This document shows positions 36,488 through 44,161 of a stretch of DNA of 64,000 nt, one piece after another. The notes under the pieces were generated by a model. That model was not told where the DNA came from. It saw only the letters and a list, made by a program, of their open reading frames with translations, and made no database searches. Position numbers and translations under genes: made by a program. Source of the DNA: Blastococcus sp. TF02-8 (lineage in GTDB: Bacteria; Actinomycetota; Actinomycetes; Mycobacteriales; Geodermatophilaceae); NCBI RefSeq assembly GCF_003319175.1, contig NZ_QOHK01000004.1, positions 62,001 through 126,000 on the forward strand, written 5' to 3'. Position 1 is the first letter of the stretch. The number at the start of each line of letters is the position of its first letter.

Positions 36488-37551
36488 CCGCGGGCGACGG
36501 CGAGCACCCGCCGCGCGAGACCCCCGAGGGGCGTCCGTGCCCCCACGGCCGGCGGCCGCCCCCGCTCGCCCCGTGCCACCAGGGCCCGGTCGGGCGGCAG
36601 CTCCCCCAGCACCGGGCGACCCACCACCGCTGCGACGTCGTCGACGCCGAGGCCACCGGGGCACGTCCGGACGACGAGGGACGCCGTCGACCACGGCGAC
36701 CCCTCGGCGCTGACGAGGAGGCGAGCGGCCGACGCCGAGCGCAGCCGGGCGGGGACCACGAGCAACGCCGCGTCCGCGTCGGCCAGGACGGCACGCGCGC
36801 CGGGATCGGGTCCGGCGGCACCGGGGCGTGGGAGATCCACGACCACCGGCCGGCCGGTCGCCCGTGCCGCGTCCACCACCGCGGTCAGCGCCTCGGCAGG
36901 CACCGGCACCGCCTGCTCGCGGTCGGCGGCGAGCAGCGGCACGCCCGCCGCCTCCGGCAGGGCCGCGACCAGCGCCTCGCCGGCCACCCTGCCCCGCAGA
37001 CCCACCAGGTCCGGCCAGCGCAGCCCCTCGGCCAGCTCCGCACCCATCAGGAGGTCCAGCCCGCCGCCCCAGACGTCGGCGTCGACCAGGACGGCTCCCC
37101 CGGCCGCCAGCGCCACCCCCGCCGCGAGCGTGCTCGCCCCCGCGCCGCCGCACGCGCCGCCGACGGCCACCAGCGGCCCGCGCTCCACGGGCGCACGCAC
37201 CGCCGCGGCGCACCGGGCCAGCAGCCACGACTCCTCGGCCGGAAGCACCGCCACCCGCTCCGCGCCCAGCTCGACCGCGGCCGCCCACTCCGCTGCCGGG
37301 AGCTCCCCGGCGGTCACGACGACGACCCCGGGACGCCGCGGCAGCGAGCGGAGCGCGCCCGAGCCCAGGGCGTCGGCACCGACCAGGACCAACGGGGCAT
37401 CCCGGTAGGCCCGCCGCAACGCCGGCCCACCGGCGGCACGCTCGGCCACCGTGCCGGCCGCCGCGAGCAGCCGGAGGACCTCGTCGAGCAGGTCCTCGTC
37501 GGCGCTGACGACGAGCGGGCGGGCAGGAGAGTCGGGCGAGGTCGGCAGCAC
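36484..37551 (-). CDS. CpaE-like/Ssd MinD-family protein (Rv3660c type)
   Basis: A 355-residue protein. The N-terminal ~110 residues resemble a receiver-like domain; residues 125-350 are a ParA/MinD-type fold. The P-loop reads GGACGGAGAST: the deviant Walker A lacks both expected lysines. Switch-like VLVDADVWGGGLDLL follows. Orthologues are called septum site-determining protein or CpaE homologue and may place the Tad machine at a pole. It is the first gene of the cluster; GTG at 37551. Confidence 0.87.
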   Translation of the reverse strand: MLPTSPDSPARPLVVSADEDLLDEVLRLLAAAGTVAERAAGGPALRRAYRDAPLVLVGADALGSGALRSLPRRPGVVVVTAGELPAAEWAAAVELGAERVAVLPAEESWLLARCAAAVRAPVERGPLVAVGGACGGAGASTLAAGVALAAGGAVLVDADVWGGGLDLLMGAELAEGLRWPDLVGLRGRVAGEALVAALPEAAGVPLLAADREQAVPVPAEALTAVVDAARATGRPVVVDLPRPGAAGPDPGARAVLADADAALLVVPARLRSASAARLLVSAEGSPWSTASLVVRTCPGGLGVDDVAAVVGRPVLGELPPDRALVARGERGRPPAVGARTPLGGLARRVLAVARG

Positions 37552-37664
37552 GCACCGACCCCACCCCGGGAGGCCGGATCAGCGCCACGGTGACAGCGCA
37601 ACTGTGGATCACCCCGAGGGGTGTGGAAACCGGTCCAGAAAGATCGCCGACCTGCCGATCCAGC

Positions 37665-37670
37665 TACCGT
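37665..37670 (+). promoter_or_regulatory. -10 hexamer TACCGT, leaderless promoter
   Basis: TACCGT stands 7 bases before the GTG at 37678 of the HAD phosphatase gene. This spacing favours 37678 over the GTG at 37669, which overlaps the hexamer. Confidence 0.5.
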
Positions 37671-37677
37671 GACCGAC

Positions 37678-38526
37678 GTGACGCGCTCCGCTGCGTTCTT
37701 CGACCTGGACAAGACGGTCATCGCCAAGTCCAGCGCGCTCGCCTTCGGCCGGCCCTTCTTCCAGGGCGGGCTGATCAACCGGCGCGCCGTCCTCAAGTCC
37801 GCCTACGCCCAGTTCGTCTTCTCCCTGGCCGGCGCCGACGAGCAGCAGATGGACCGGCTGCGCGCGCAGCTCACCGCCATGGTCACCGGCTGGGACGCCG
37901 CCGTGGTGCACGACATCGTCCGCGAGACGCTGCACGAGATCGTCGACCCGCTGGTCTACGCCGAGGCCGCAGACCTGATCGAGGAGCACCGCGCCGCCGG
38001 CCGAGAGATCGTCATCGTCTCCAGCAGCGGCGCGGAGATGGTCGAGCCGATCGGTGAGATGCTCGGCGTCGACCGCGTCGTCGCCACCCGGCTGGTCGTC
38101 CAGGACGGCCGCTACACCGGCGACATCGAGTTCTACGCCTACGGCGAGAACAAGGCCGAGGCCGTGCGCAGGCTGGCCGCCGAGGGCGGCTACGACCTGG
38201 CCGACTGCTACGCCTACAGCGACTCCATCACCGACCTGCCGCTGCTGTCGGTCGTCGGGCACCCCACCGCGGTGAACCCCGACCGCGGGCTGCGCAAGGC
38301 CGCTCTGGAGCGGGGCTGGCCGGTGCTGCGCTTCGAGCGGCCGGTGACCATCCGGTCCCGCTTCGCCACGCCGTCGACCCCGGTGGTCACCGGTGCAGCG
38401 GTCGGTGTCGGCGCCGCCGTCGTCGGCCTGGCCTGGTACGCCCGGCACCGCGCAGCGCGCGCCGGTCTGCTGGGTGCCGACGGTCCGGCGCCGGTTCCCG
38501 GCCGCCGTCGTCGCCGCGGCGCCTGA
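37678..38526 (+). CDS. HAD-IB family phosphatase (SerB/CicA-like)
   Basis: A 282-residue haloacid-dehalogenase phosphatase: motif I FFDLDKTVI with nucleophile Asp, motif II IVSSSG, and motif III YAYSDSITDLPLL. It belongs to the HAD-IB group near phosphoserine phosphatase. The C-terminus has a hydrophobic segment (about 238-258) and a basic tail, so it may be membrane tethered. The gene is conserved beside the Tad-like cluster (Rv3661 type) but is transcribed away from it. The substrate could be a lipid or amino acid phosphate. Confidence 0.9.
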   Translation: MTRSAAFFDLDKTVIAKSSALAFGRPFFQGGLINRRAVLKSAYAQFVFSLAGADEQQMDRLRAQLTAMVTGWDAAVVHDIVRETLHEIVDPLVYAEAADLIEEHRAAGREIVIVSSSGAEMVEPIGEMLGVDRVVATRLVVQDGRYTGDIEFYAYGENKAEAVRRLAAEGGYDLADCYAYSDSITDLPLLSVVGHPTAVNPDRGLRKAALERGWPVLRFERPVTIRSRFATPSTPVVTGAAVGVGAAVVGLAWYARHRAARAGLLGADGPAPVPGRRRRRGA

Positions 38527-38543
38527 CCGGTCTCCCGGCCGAC

Positions 38544-38804
38544 GTGCTGATCGTCGTCCTGGCCTGGCTGGCGGTGCTGGCCGTCTGCGGCACCGCGGCC
38601 GTGTTCGGTCACGCGGCCCGGATGAGCTCCCCCACCCCGAGGCAGCGCACCGGCCTGTTCGTGTCGCGCGCGGGGCCCTGGGTCGCCGGGATCACGGCCG
38701 TGGGCACCGCCGCCGCGACCGGCGCCTGGCTGCCGGCCGCCGCCCTCGGAGCCGGCGCCGTCACCGTGGTCGCGATGGTCGGACTGGGGCTCGCGCCCCA
38801 CTGA
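38544..38804 (+). CDS. Small membrane protein, unknown function
   Basis: An 86-residue reading frame with a first TM segment LIVVLAWLAVLAVCGTAAVF, a short basic loop and two further hydrophobic stretches (about 46-60 and 64-82). It begins with GTG 17 bases after the HAD phosphatase stop and ends 4 bases before the converging gene. No family is recognised; codon use matches its neighbours. Confidence 0.6.
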   Translation: MLIVVLAWLAVLAVCGTAAVFGHAARMSSPTPRQRTGLFVSRAGPWVAGITAVGTAAATGAWLPAAALGAGAVTVVAMVGLGLAPH

Positions 38805-38808
38805 CGGG

Positions 38809-39600
38809 TCAGCCGCGGAGCAGGCTCTCGCAGATCGCCAGCCCCTCGAGGGCGCCGTGCTCGGTGGCCCGGCAGCAGTGCACGAGCCACGCGGCCAGGC
38901 CCTCGGGCGTGCCCGCCGCGTAGCCGGCCAGCGCCTCGCCGTAGGCGTCCCGGCCCAGGTGGAGGAAGCCGACCTCGGGCACCGAGACCGCCTTGGGGTC
39001 CAGGCCCCGCGTGATGATCGTCAAGCGCGCAGCGGCCCGCGCGACGACGCCGTCGGCCACCCCGAACGGCGCCAGCGCGGCGATCTCGCCATGCACGAGC
39101 GCGGCGACGATCACCGCCGGGACGGCGGTCGACGTGCCGGTGACCAGCGAGAACAGCCCCGACAGCCGCGGACCGGCGTGCGCGCCGGGGCGGCCCAGCG
39201 CCGCCTGGTCGGCGAGGTCCGCCGCAGCCAGCACGTGCAGCCGGGCGAGCACCTGCCCCGGCGCCCTGGGCCAGGTCTCCATCATCGAGCCCAGCCCGGC
39301 CGAGGTCCGGAGCGCGCCCTGCACGACCGGGTCGTCCACCGAACCGGCCCGCAGCTCGGCCAGGGGAACCTCGACGCCGGCCAGCGCGGCGGAGGCGCGG
39401 GCCCCGCGCAGCGCCGACTCGATGCTCACGCCCGCCGACTCCCGGCGCAGGACCTTGTGGCCCAGCAGCCGGTCGATGCCGTGCCGGGCGTCGTGCGCGG
39501 CGTCCCGGACCCCCGGCAGGTCGAGCAGCGGGGCCAGCGGATCGGGCGTACCCGGGCGGACGGCGGGGCGCGCGGCGCCGGGACGGACGGGGATGCTCAC
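38809..39600 (-). CDS. Fic-fold pseudoenzyme-like protein (Rv3662c type, often labelled oxidoreductase)
   Basis: A 263-residue protein widely conserved in actinobacteria, often with the label oxidoreductase although no cofactor motif is visible. Residues about 160-245 follow the Fic core pattern. His170 is in the position of the helix His 7 residues before the Fic motif; APFGVADGVVAR at 177-188 stands where HPFxDGNGRxxR would be, so the catalytic His is Ala177 and the phosphate-binding GNGR is lost. A later RDAYGEALAGY and AAWLVHC match the conserved Tyr and Trp helices. Function is unknown. The GTG at 39600 is 6 bases after TACCGT. Confidence 0.75.
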   Translation of the reverse strand: MSIPVRPGAARPAVRPGTPDPLAPLLDLPGVRDAAHDARHGIDRLLGHKVLRRESAGVSIESALRGARASAALAGVEVPLAELRAGSVDDPVVQGALRTSAGLGSMMETWPRAPGQVLARLHVLAAADLADQAALGRPGAHAGPRLSGLFSLVTGTSTAVPAVIVAALVHGEIAALAPFGVADGVVARAAARLTIITRGLDPKAVSVPEVGFLHLGRDAYGEALAGYAAGTPEGLAAWLVHCCRATEHGALEGLAICESLLRG

Positions 39601-39606
39601 ACCACG

Positions 39607-39612
39607 ACGGTA
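39607..39612 (-). promoter_or_regulatory. -10 hexamer TACCGT, leaderless promoter
   Basis: On the minus strand TACCGT is 6 bases before the GTG at 39600; no Shine-Dalgarno is present. Confidence 0.55.
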
Positions 39613-39663
39613 CGAGGCGCGCACCCCCGCTCCGCAGGCCCCTGCCCTACAGTGCCTCCTGCC

Positions 39664-40215
39664 ATGGCCCACATGATCACGTTGCTGCTGGTCCGTCACG
39701 GGCAGAGCCAGTGGAACGCCGAGGGCCGCATGCAGGGCCAGACGGCCCACGTGCCGCTCACCCCGCTGGGCCACACCCAGGCGGAGATGGCCGCCGCCCA
39801 GCTGGCCGAGCTGAGGCCCGGCGCGCTGATCTCCAGCGACCTCGTGCGCGCGCTGCAGACCGCCGAGCACTGCGCCCGCGCGACCGGGCTGACCGTCTCG
39901 ACGACGCCGGCGCTGCGCGAGCAGGGGTACGGCGTGCTCGAGGGCAGGCCGTCGCACGAGCTCTGGGACGTCGTCGACTGGACCGACGCCCACTGGTCGG
40001 CCGAGGGCGGCGAGAGCCTCGCCGAGCTGCACGCCCGGGTGGCGGCATTCCTGGGTCAGCTCTGCGCGGACCCCCCGGCGGACGTCGTCGCCCTGGTCAC
40101 CCACGGCGACACGATCCGCGCCGTCCAGGCCGTCGTGGCCGGGCTCGGGCCCGACGCGATGCCGGCGGTCACGCCGCACAACGGCTCGGTCACCCGCTTG
40201 GAGATCTGCGAGTGA
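39664..40215 (+). CDS. Histidine phosphatase family protein
   Basis: A 183-residue phosphoglycerate-mutase-like phosphatase. The catalytic RHG motif is in LLLVRHGQSQWNAEG, SSDLVRALQTAE follows, and the second His lies in LVTHGDTIRAV. The substrate is unknown; relatives include broad phosphatases and cobalamin-pathway CobC-type enzymes. ATG at 39664 is chosen; TACAGT lies 10 bases upstream, giving a very short leader. Confidence 0.92.
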   Translation: MAHMITLLLVRHGQSQWNAEGRMQGQTAHVPLTPLGHTQAEMAAAQLAELRPGALISSDLVRALQTAEHCARATGLTVSTTPALREQGYGVLEGRPSHELWDVVDWTDAHWSAEGGESLAELHARVAAFLGQLCADPPADVVALVTHGDTIRAVQAVVAGLGPDAMPAVTPHNGSVTRLEICE

Positions 40216-40227
40216 CCGAGCGCGCCG

Positions 40228-40719
40228 TCAGCTGACGTCGACCAGGTCGATGACGAAGACGAGGGTGGCGTCGCCAGGGATCGGGCCCTGCCCCTGCGGC
40301 CCGTAGCCGAGCTCGCTGGGAATGGTGACCGAGCGCCGGCCGCCCTCCTTCATGCCGGTGATCCCCTGGTCGAAGCCGTCGATGACCATGCCGGAGCCGA
40401 GCTGCACGGGCAGGGTCTCGTCCTCCCCGCGGCTCCAGGAGGAGTCGAACTCCTTGCCCGTCTCGTAGAAGGCACCCACGTACTTCACCTCGACGGTGCT
40501 GCCCCCGACGGCCTCCTCGCCGTCACCGACCACCACGTCGTCGATGACCAGCTCCGTGGGCACCTTCCCGTCCGACGCCGGGACCTTCGGCGCGGTGCCG
40601 AGGTCGGTGCTGATCTCCGACGAACCGCTCGAGGCCGCCGGGTCGTCATCACCACAGGCGGAGAGCGGGAGGAGCAGGGAGAGCGCGAGGAGCGCCCCGG
40701 GCACGGTGCGGCGGGTCAT
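40228..40719 (-). CDS. FKBP-type peptidyl-prolyl isomerase lipoprotein
   Basis: A 163-residue precursor. The signal peptide ends in the lipobox PLSAC, a Ser/Asp-rich linker follows, and residues about 65-160 are an FKBP domain: VEVKYVGAFYETGKEFDSSW, VIDGFDQGITGMKEGGRR and PSELGYG, ending LVFVIDLVDV. It should catalyse prolyl isomerisation of exported proteins. An ATG three codons earlier (40728) is possible but has its ribosome site only one base away. Confidence 0.92.
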   Translation of the reverse strand: MTRRTVPGALLALSLLLPLSACGDDDPAASSGSSEISTDLGTAPKVPASDGKVPTELVIDDVVVGDGEEAVGGSTVEVKYVGAFYETGKEFDSSWSRGEDETLPVQLGSGMVIDGFDQGITGMKEGGRRSVTIPSELGYGPQGQGPIPGDATLVFVIDLVDVS

Positions 40720-40771
40720 GCCCGCCATGCTCCCAGAGGGACCGGCGCCCCCCGGACGCCACGGTCGGTGC

Positions 40772-40819
40772 TCATTCGGCGCCGAGCGCGTCGGCCATGC
40801 GGTGGTGCGCCGCCGCCTC
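40772..40819 (-). other. In-frame coding-like extension beyond the TAG of the TPR gene
   Basis: After the TAG at 40820-40822 the same frame continues for 15 codons (EAAAHHRMADALGAE) to a TGA at 40772-40774. The codons have GC-rich third positions and the peptide continues the last TPR helix. This suggests a recent nonsense mutation, a sequencing error or readthrough. Confidence 0.5.
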
Positions 40820-41101
40820 CTACGCGCGGCTGAGCCGCTCGAGGGTGCGGGCCAGCGCCCGCCGCGCCCAGCCGTTCGCCGGTGCCAGCTCGACCAGCCG
40901 GCTCAGCGACTCCTCGGCGCGCGCCAGCTGCGCGGAACCGAAGTAGGCGCGGGACAGCAGCTCCAGCGCCGCCTCGTTGCGCGGCTCGGCGTCGACGACG
41001 GCCTGCATGATGCGGGCGGCCTCGGCCGGCTGGCCCATGTTCAGGAAGAGGTCGGCGCGGAGGAACTCCGAGTGCAGGTCGAGCTCGAACTCCCGGGTCA
41101 T
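40820..41101 (-). CDS. Small tetratricopeptide-repeat protein
   Basis: A 93-residue all-helical protein with two to three TPR units: HSEFLRADLFLNMGQPAEAARIM, then LELLSRAYFGSAQLARAEESL and a final partial repeat NGWARRALARTLERLSRA. Scaffolding is the likely role. The last helix stops at a TAG although the frame stays coding-like for another 15 codons. It follows glgC by 40 bases on the same strand. Confidence 0.8.
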   Translation of the reverse strand: MTREFELDLHSEFLRADLFLNMGQPAEAARIMQAVVDAEPRNEAALELLSRAYFGSAQLARAEESLSRLVELAPANGWARRALARTLERLSRA

Positions 41102-41141
41102 GGCGGCTGCAACGCGGCCCGCCTCCGACCGCTTCCCGTGC

Positions 41142-42320
41142 TCAGTCCTCCGGGTCGGGGTACCGGGCGCCCGCCGCCAGCCCGGTCCCGTCGGCGATCC
41201 GCGCCTCGCGCCCGACGAGGGTGATCTCGCCGTCGCCGCCGACCGAGGCCCCGGACCCCACCTCGACGTTGTCGTCGAGCACCGCCCGGGTGACCGTTGC
41301 CCCGGACCGGACCCGCACCCCGCGCAGCAGCACCGAGTCGACGACGGTCGCGCCACGCTCCACCACGACGCCCGGCGAGAGCACCGATCCCCGCACGTTC
41401 CCGGACACCCTGGTCCCCCCGGAGAGCAGGCTGTTCTCGATCTGCCCGTCGTCGAGCACGCGGGCAGCGCTGTGCCGACCACCCCGGGTGTGCACCGGCC
41501 AGTTCGGGTCGTCGAGGTCCAGCGGCGGGTCCTCGTCCAGGAACTCGCGGTGCGTGCGCCAGTAGGAGTCGATGGTGCCGACGTCGCGCCAGTAGCCGTT
41601 CAGCGGGTAGGCACGGGCCAGACCGTCCTTCGTCTGGGCCGGGAGCAGGGAGTCCCCGAGGTCCTCCAGCCCGTCCTCGCCCGCCTCGCGGCTCAACGCC
41701 TCCAGCCGGTCGAGGGTGGACTCCGGCGAGAAGACGAACACCTCGTTGGTGGCGGTCGTCGTCGCCGGGTCGTCGGGCTTGTAGGCGTAGGAGGTCACCC
41801 GGCCGCCCTCCCCGACCTCGACGATCCCGTAGCGCGAGGCGTCGTCGGCCGCCACCTCGGTGGTCACCATGGTGACCTCGGCGCCGGAGCCCAGGTGGGC
41901 GTCGACGACCTCCCTGTAGTCCAGCTTGTAGACCGCGTCCGCGCTGACCACCACGAGCGCGTCGGGGTCGAACTGCCGGACGAGCTCGCTCTGCCGCCAC
42001 AGGCCGTCGGCGGTGCCCTCGGTGAACCCGCCGCGCTCGCTGCCCTGGAACGGCAGCAGCATCATCATCCCGCCGGTGGTGCGGTCCAGGTCCCACGGCC
42101 GGCCGTTGGCCAGGTGCTCGTTGACCGACTGCGGCTGGTACTGCACCGACACCCAGACGTCGGCGATCGCGGAGTGCTGGCAGTTCGACAGGGGGAAGTC
42201 GATCAGCCGGTAGACCCCGGCGAACGGGACGGCCGGCTTGGCCCGTTGTTCGGTGAGCAGTTCCAGCCGGTTGCCCTTGCCACCGGCGAGCACCAGCACG
42301 AGGACCTTGGGGAGCGCCAT
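41142..42320 (-). CDS. glgC: Glucose-1-phosphate adenylyltransferase
   Basis: A 392-residue nucleotidyltransferase. LVLAGGKGNRLELLTEQRAKP is the nucleotide loop (with catalytic-site Arg/Lys), followed by FPLSNC, RYGIVEV and WRDVGTIDSYW, which are typical of ADP-glucose pyrophosphorylase. The C-terminus is a left-handed beta helix of hexapeptides such as GVRVRSGATVTRAV. It makes ADP-glucose for glycogen or trehalose. The ATG has GGGAGG upstream. Confidence 0.94.
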   Translation of the reverse strand: MALPKVLVLVLAGGKGNRLELLTEQRAKPAVPFAGVYRLIDFPLSNCQHSAIADVWVSVQYQPQSVNEHLANGRPWDLDRTTGGMMMLLPFQGSERGGFTEGTADGLWRQSELVRQFDPDALVVVSADAVYKLDYREVVDAHLGSGAEVTMVTTEVAADDASRYGIVEVGEGGRVTSYAYKPDDPATTTATNEVFVFSPESTLDRLEALSREAGEDGLEDLGDSLLPAQTKDGLARAYPLNGYWRDVGTIDSYWRTHREFLDEDPPLDLDDPNWPVHTRGGRHSAARVLDDGQIENSLLSGGTRVSGNVRGSVLSPGVVVERGATVVDSVLLRGVRVRSGATVTRAVLDDNVEVGSGASVGGDGEITLVGREARIADGTGLAAGARYPDPED

Positions 42321-42421
42321 GGCCTCCCGCTACCCGTCCCCGACGGCGCACACCCGTCGTCCGCGGAACCGTCCGGCGTGTGTGCGCACGGCGCGCACGC
42401 TCGAGCAGGCACCATCCCGGC

Positions 42422-42964
42422 GTGCTCGACGACGCCTTGCCCGCCCTCGCCGCCCCGCCGAACTGGACCACGGCGATCGTGACCGGCTCTGCCACCCTGG
42501 TCTCCGCCCTGGTGGCGGCCACGGTCGTGCTCGTCCTCGAGCGCTGGCGACGCCGCTCGGCGCACGAGCAGTGGCTGCTGGACCGTCGCCTCGAGCTCTA
42601 CCACCAGGTGTTCGACGTCGTGACCGAGTTCGACCACGCGGTGGACGCCTACCTCCAGGCCCGTCGCGGCACGCACGCCGGAGTGCTGGGCTCCACCGAG
42701 AGCGTGTCGGACGCAGCCGCGGACGTCCGCCGCGGCTCGCTGCGCCTGATGGCGCTGCGCACCCGCATGCCCCTGGTGGCCTCCGATGCGGCCACGGCCG
42801 CGGTCGGGCAGATCGTCCTCGCGGCGGACCGGGTGCACTCGGCGGTGCGCGCCGGCACGGAGGACAAGGTGGCCGACCTCGACGGCCAGGTCTACCTGAC
42901 GACCGCGTCCTTCACCGAGCTGGTCCGTCTCGAGCTGGCCGCGTCCGCGCCGCCCCGCCGCTGA
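42422..42964 (+). CDS. Membrane-anchored helical protein, unknown function
   Basis: A 180-residue protein. One TM segment (about 17-38, VTGSATLVSALVAATVVLVLE) is followed by a basic patch and a long helical cytoplasmic domain beginning HEQWLLDRRLELYHQVFDVV. The layout is like many actinobacterial small coiled-coil membrane proteins. No family is recognised and no enzyme motif is seen. It is transcribed divergently from glgC across 101 bases. Confidence 0.75.
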   Translation: MLDDALPALAAPPNWTTAIVTGSATLVSALVAATVVLVLERWRRRSAHEQWLLDRRLELYHQVFDVVTEFDHAVDAYLQARRGTHAGVLGSTESVSDAAADVRRGSLRLMALRTRMPLVASDAATAAVGQIVLAADRVHSAVRAGTEDKVADLDGQVYLTTASFTELVRLELAASAPPRR

Positions 42965-42976
42965 CCCGCGCGGAGC

Positions 42977-43534
42977 TCAGGCGGGGAGATCTCCCCCGGG
43001 GCCGGCCGCCTCGGCCAGCAACCGCTCGCGCAGCTCGGCGGGGAGCCGGTCGACGTAGACGGTGCCGTCGAGGTGGTCGACCTCGTGCTGCAGGCAGCGG
43101 GCGGCCATCCCGGTGGCCTCGATCGACACCGGCTTCCCCGCCGTGTCCACGCCGTCGACGCGGGCCCGGAACGCCCGGCTCAGCTCGGCGTAGGGGCCGG
43201 GCACCGAGAGGCATCCCTCCTCGTCCAGCTCCTCGGCGGGCTCCCCGTCCCGAGGCTCCAGCACCGTGAGGACGGGGTTGACGACGTAGCCCATGACGTC
43301 GCGGCCGTCCGCGTCCGGGCAGTCGATGACGAACACCCGGGCGTCGACGCCGATCTGGTTGGCCGCGAGCCCGACGCCGTCGGCGGCCTCCATGCTGGCG
43401 AACATGTCGAGGACCAGCCGCCGGAGTCCCTCGTCGAAGGCCGTGACCTCGGTGCAGCGGCGGTGCAGGACCGGGTTGCTGCCGTAGGTGACGATCGGCC
43501 GGGCGACGCCGTCGTAACGGCCGAACAGGCGCAT
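42977..43534 (-). CDS. def: Peptide deformylase
   Basis: A 185-residue metalloenzyme with all three motifs: GVGLAANQIG at 53-62, EEGCLSVPG at 105-113 with metal ligand Cys108, and QHEVDHLDG at 149-157 with His150, His154 and catalytic Glu151. It removes the formyl group from nascent proteins. No fmt gene is next to it here. The ATG at 43534 has TAGGAT 8 bases upstream. Confidence 0.95.
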   Translation of the reverse strand: MRLFGRYDGVARPIVTYGSNPVLHRRCTEVTAFDEGLRRLVLDMFASMEAADGVGLAANQIGVDARVFVIDCPDADGRDVMGYVVNPVLTVLEPRDGEPAEELDEEGCLSVPGPYAELSRAFRARVDGVDTAGKPVSIEATGMAARCLQHEVDHLDGTVYVDRLPAELRERLLAEAAGPGGDLPA

Positions 43535-43542
43535 GGGAGCCG

Positions 43543-43548
43543 ATCCTA
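43543..43548 (-). promoter_or_regulatory. -10 hexamer TAGGAT for def
   Basis: On the minus strand TAGGAT lies 8 bases before the def ATG, giving a leaderless or one- to two-base leader transcript. Confidence 0.5.
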
Positions 43549-43611
43549 GGGACCGCCGACGTCCCCTCGACAGTCCGAGCGGGTGGGGCTGCGGTCCGGC
43601 ACCACACGTCG

Positions 43612-43653
43612 TACTGTCCGGTCATCGCCAGCGACCGGCCCCGGAGGGCCGGT
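43612..43653 (+). promoter_or_regulatory. Promoter and leader hairpin of the ANTAR gene
   Basis: TACTGT at 43612-43617 is a likely -10 element, which would give a leader of about 100 bases. Within it ACCGGCCC (43634-43641) pairs with GGGCCGGT (43646-43653) around CGGA. The loop does not fit the ANTAR hexaloop rule (A1, G4), so autoregulation through RNA is only a possibility. Confidence 0.4.
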
Positions 43654-43725
43654 GACCGAGGCCGTCCAACAACCGGCGGTCTCGATCTGCCGCCCTGCGG
43701 TACGCCTCCCACCGGGAGCCCGGCC

Positions 43726-44064
43726 ATGTCCTCCACCGTCCTCTCCACCCCCCAGGTCCACCAGGACCCCACCGATGCCGCTGCCGAGCGCTGCCGCGCG
43801 CTGGAGGCGGAGGTCGCCCAGCTGCGCACGGCGATGGCCAGCCGCGCGGTGATCGAGCAGGCCAAGGGCGTGCTCATGCTGCTGACCAACTGCGGCGAGG
43901 ACGGCTCGTTCGACCTGCTGGCGCACATCTCCAGCCACACCCACCGGAAGGTCCGCGACGTCGCCCAGGCGCTCGTCGCGTCGGCGACCGGCCGCACCCG
44001 ACTGCCCGCGGACCTGGCCGCGATCCTGCGCGACGCCTGCCCGCCCGCGCAGCGGCCGGGCTGA
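43726..44064 (+). CDS. Stand-alone ANTAR domain protein
   Basis: A 112-residue protein. A short coiled segment CRALEAEVAQLRTAM leads into an ANTAR three-helix domain (about 35-90) with AVIEQAKGVLML and HRKVRDVAQALV, the conserved Ala-rich RNA-binding helices. ANTAR proteins bind paired hairpins in mRNA leaders to prevent termination. No GAF, PAS or receiver domain is fused and no sensor kinase gene is adjacent. The start is ATG at 43726 after GGGAG. Confidence 0.88.
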   Translation: MSSTVLSTPQVHQDPTDAAAERCRALEAEVAQLRTAMASRAVIEQAKGVLMLLTNCGEDGSFDLLAHISSHTHRKVRDVAQALVASATGRTRLPADLAAILRDACPPAQRPG

Positions 44065-44161
44065 CCGTCCGGCCCGCCGGGCAGCGGGTGGGAGTCCTCC
44101 GGCAGGATCGCGAGCGAGCCGTGCGGCGGGCCGCGCACGGGCCGCCGAGGAGGGAGCCCGG

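Noticed and set aside
40820-40822. TAG as a pyrrolysine codon
   Set aside because: No pyl genes are seen, the organism type does not use pyrrolysine, and a nonsense mutation or sequencing error is simpler.
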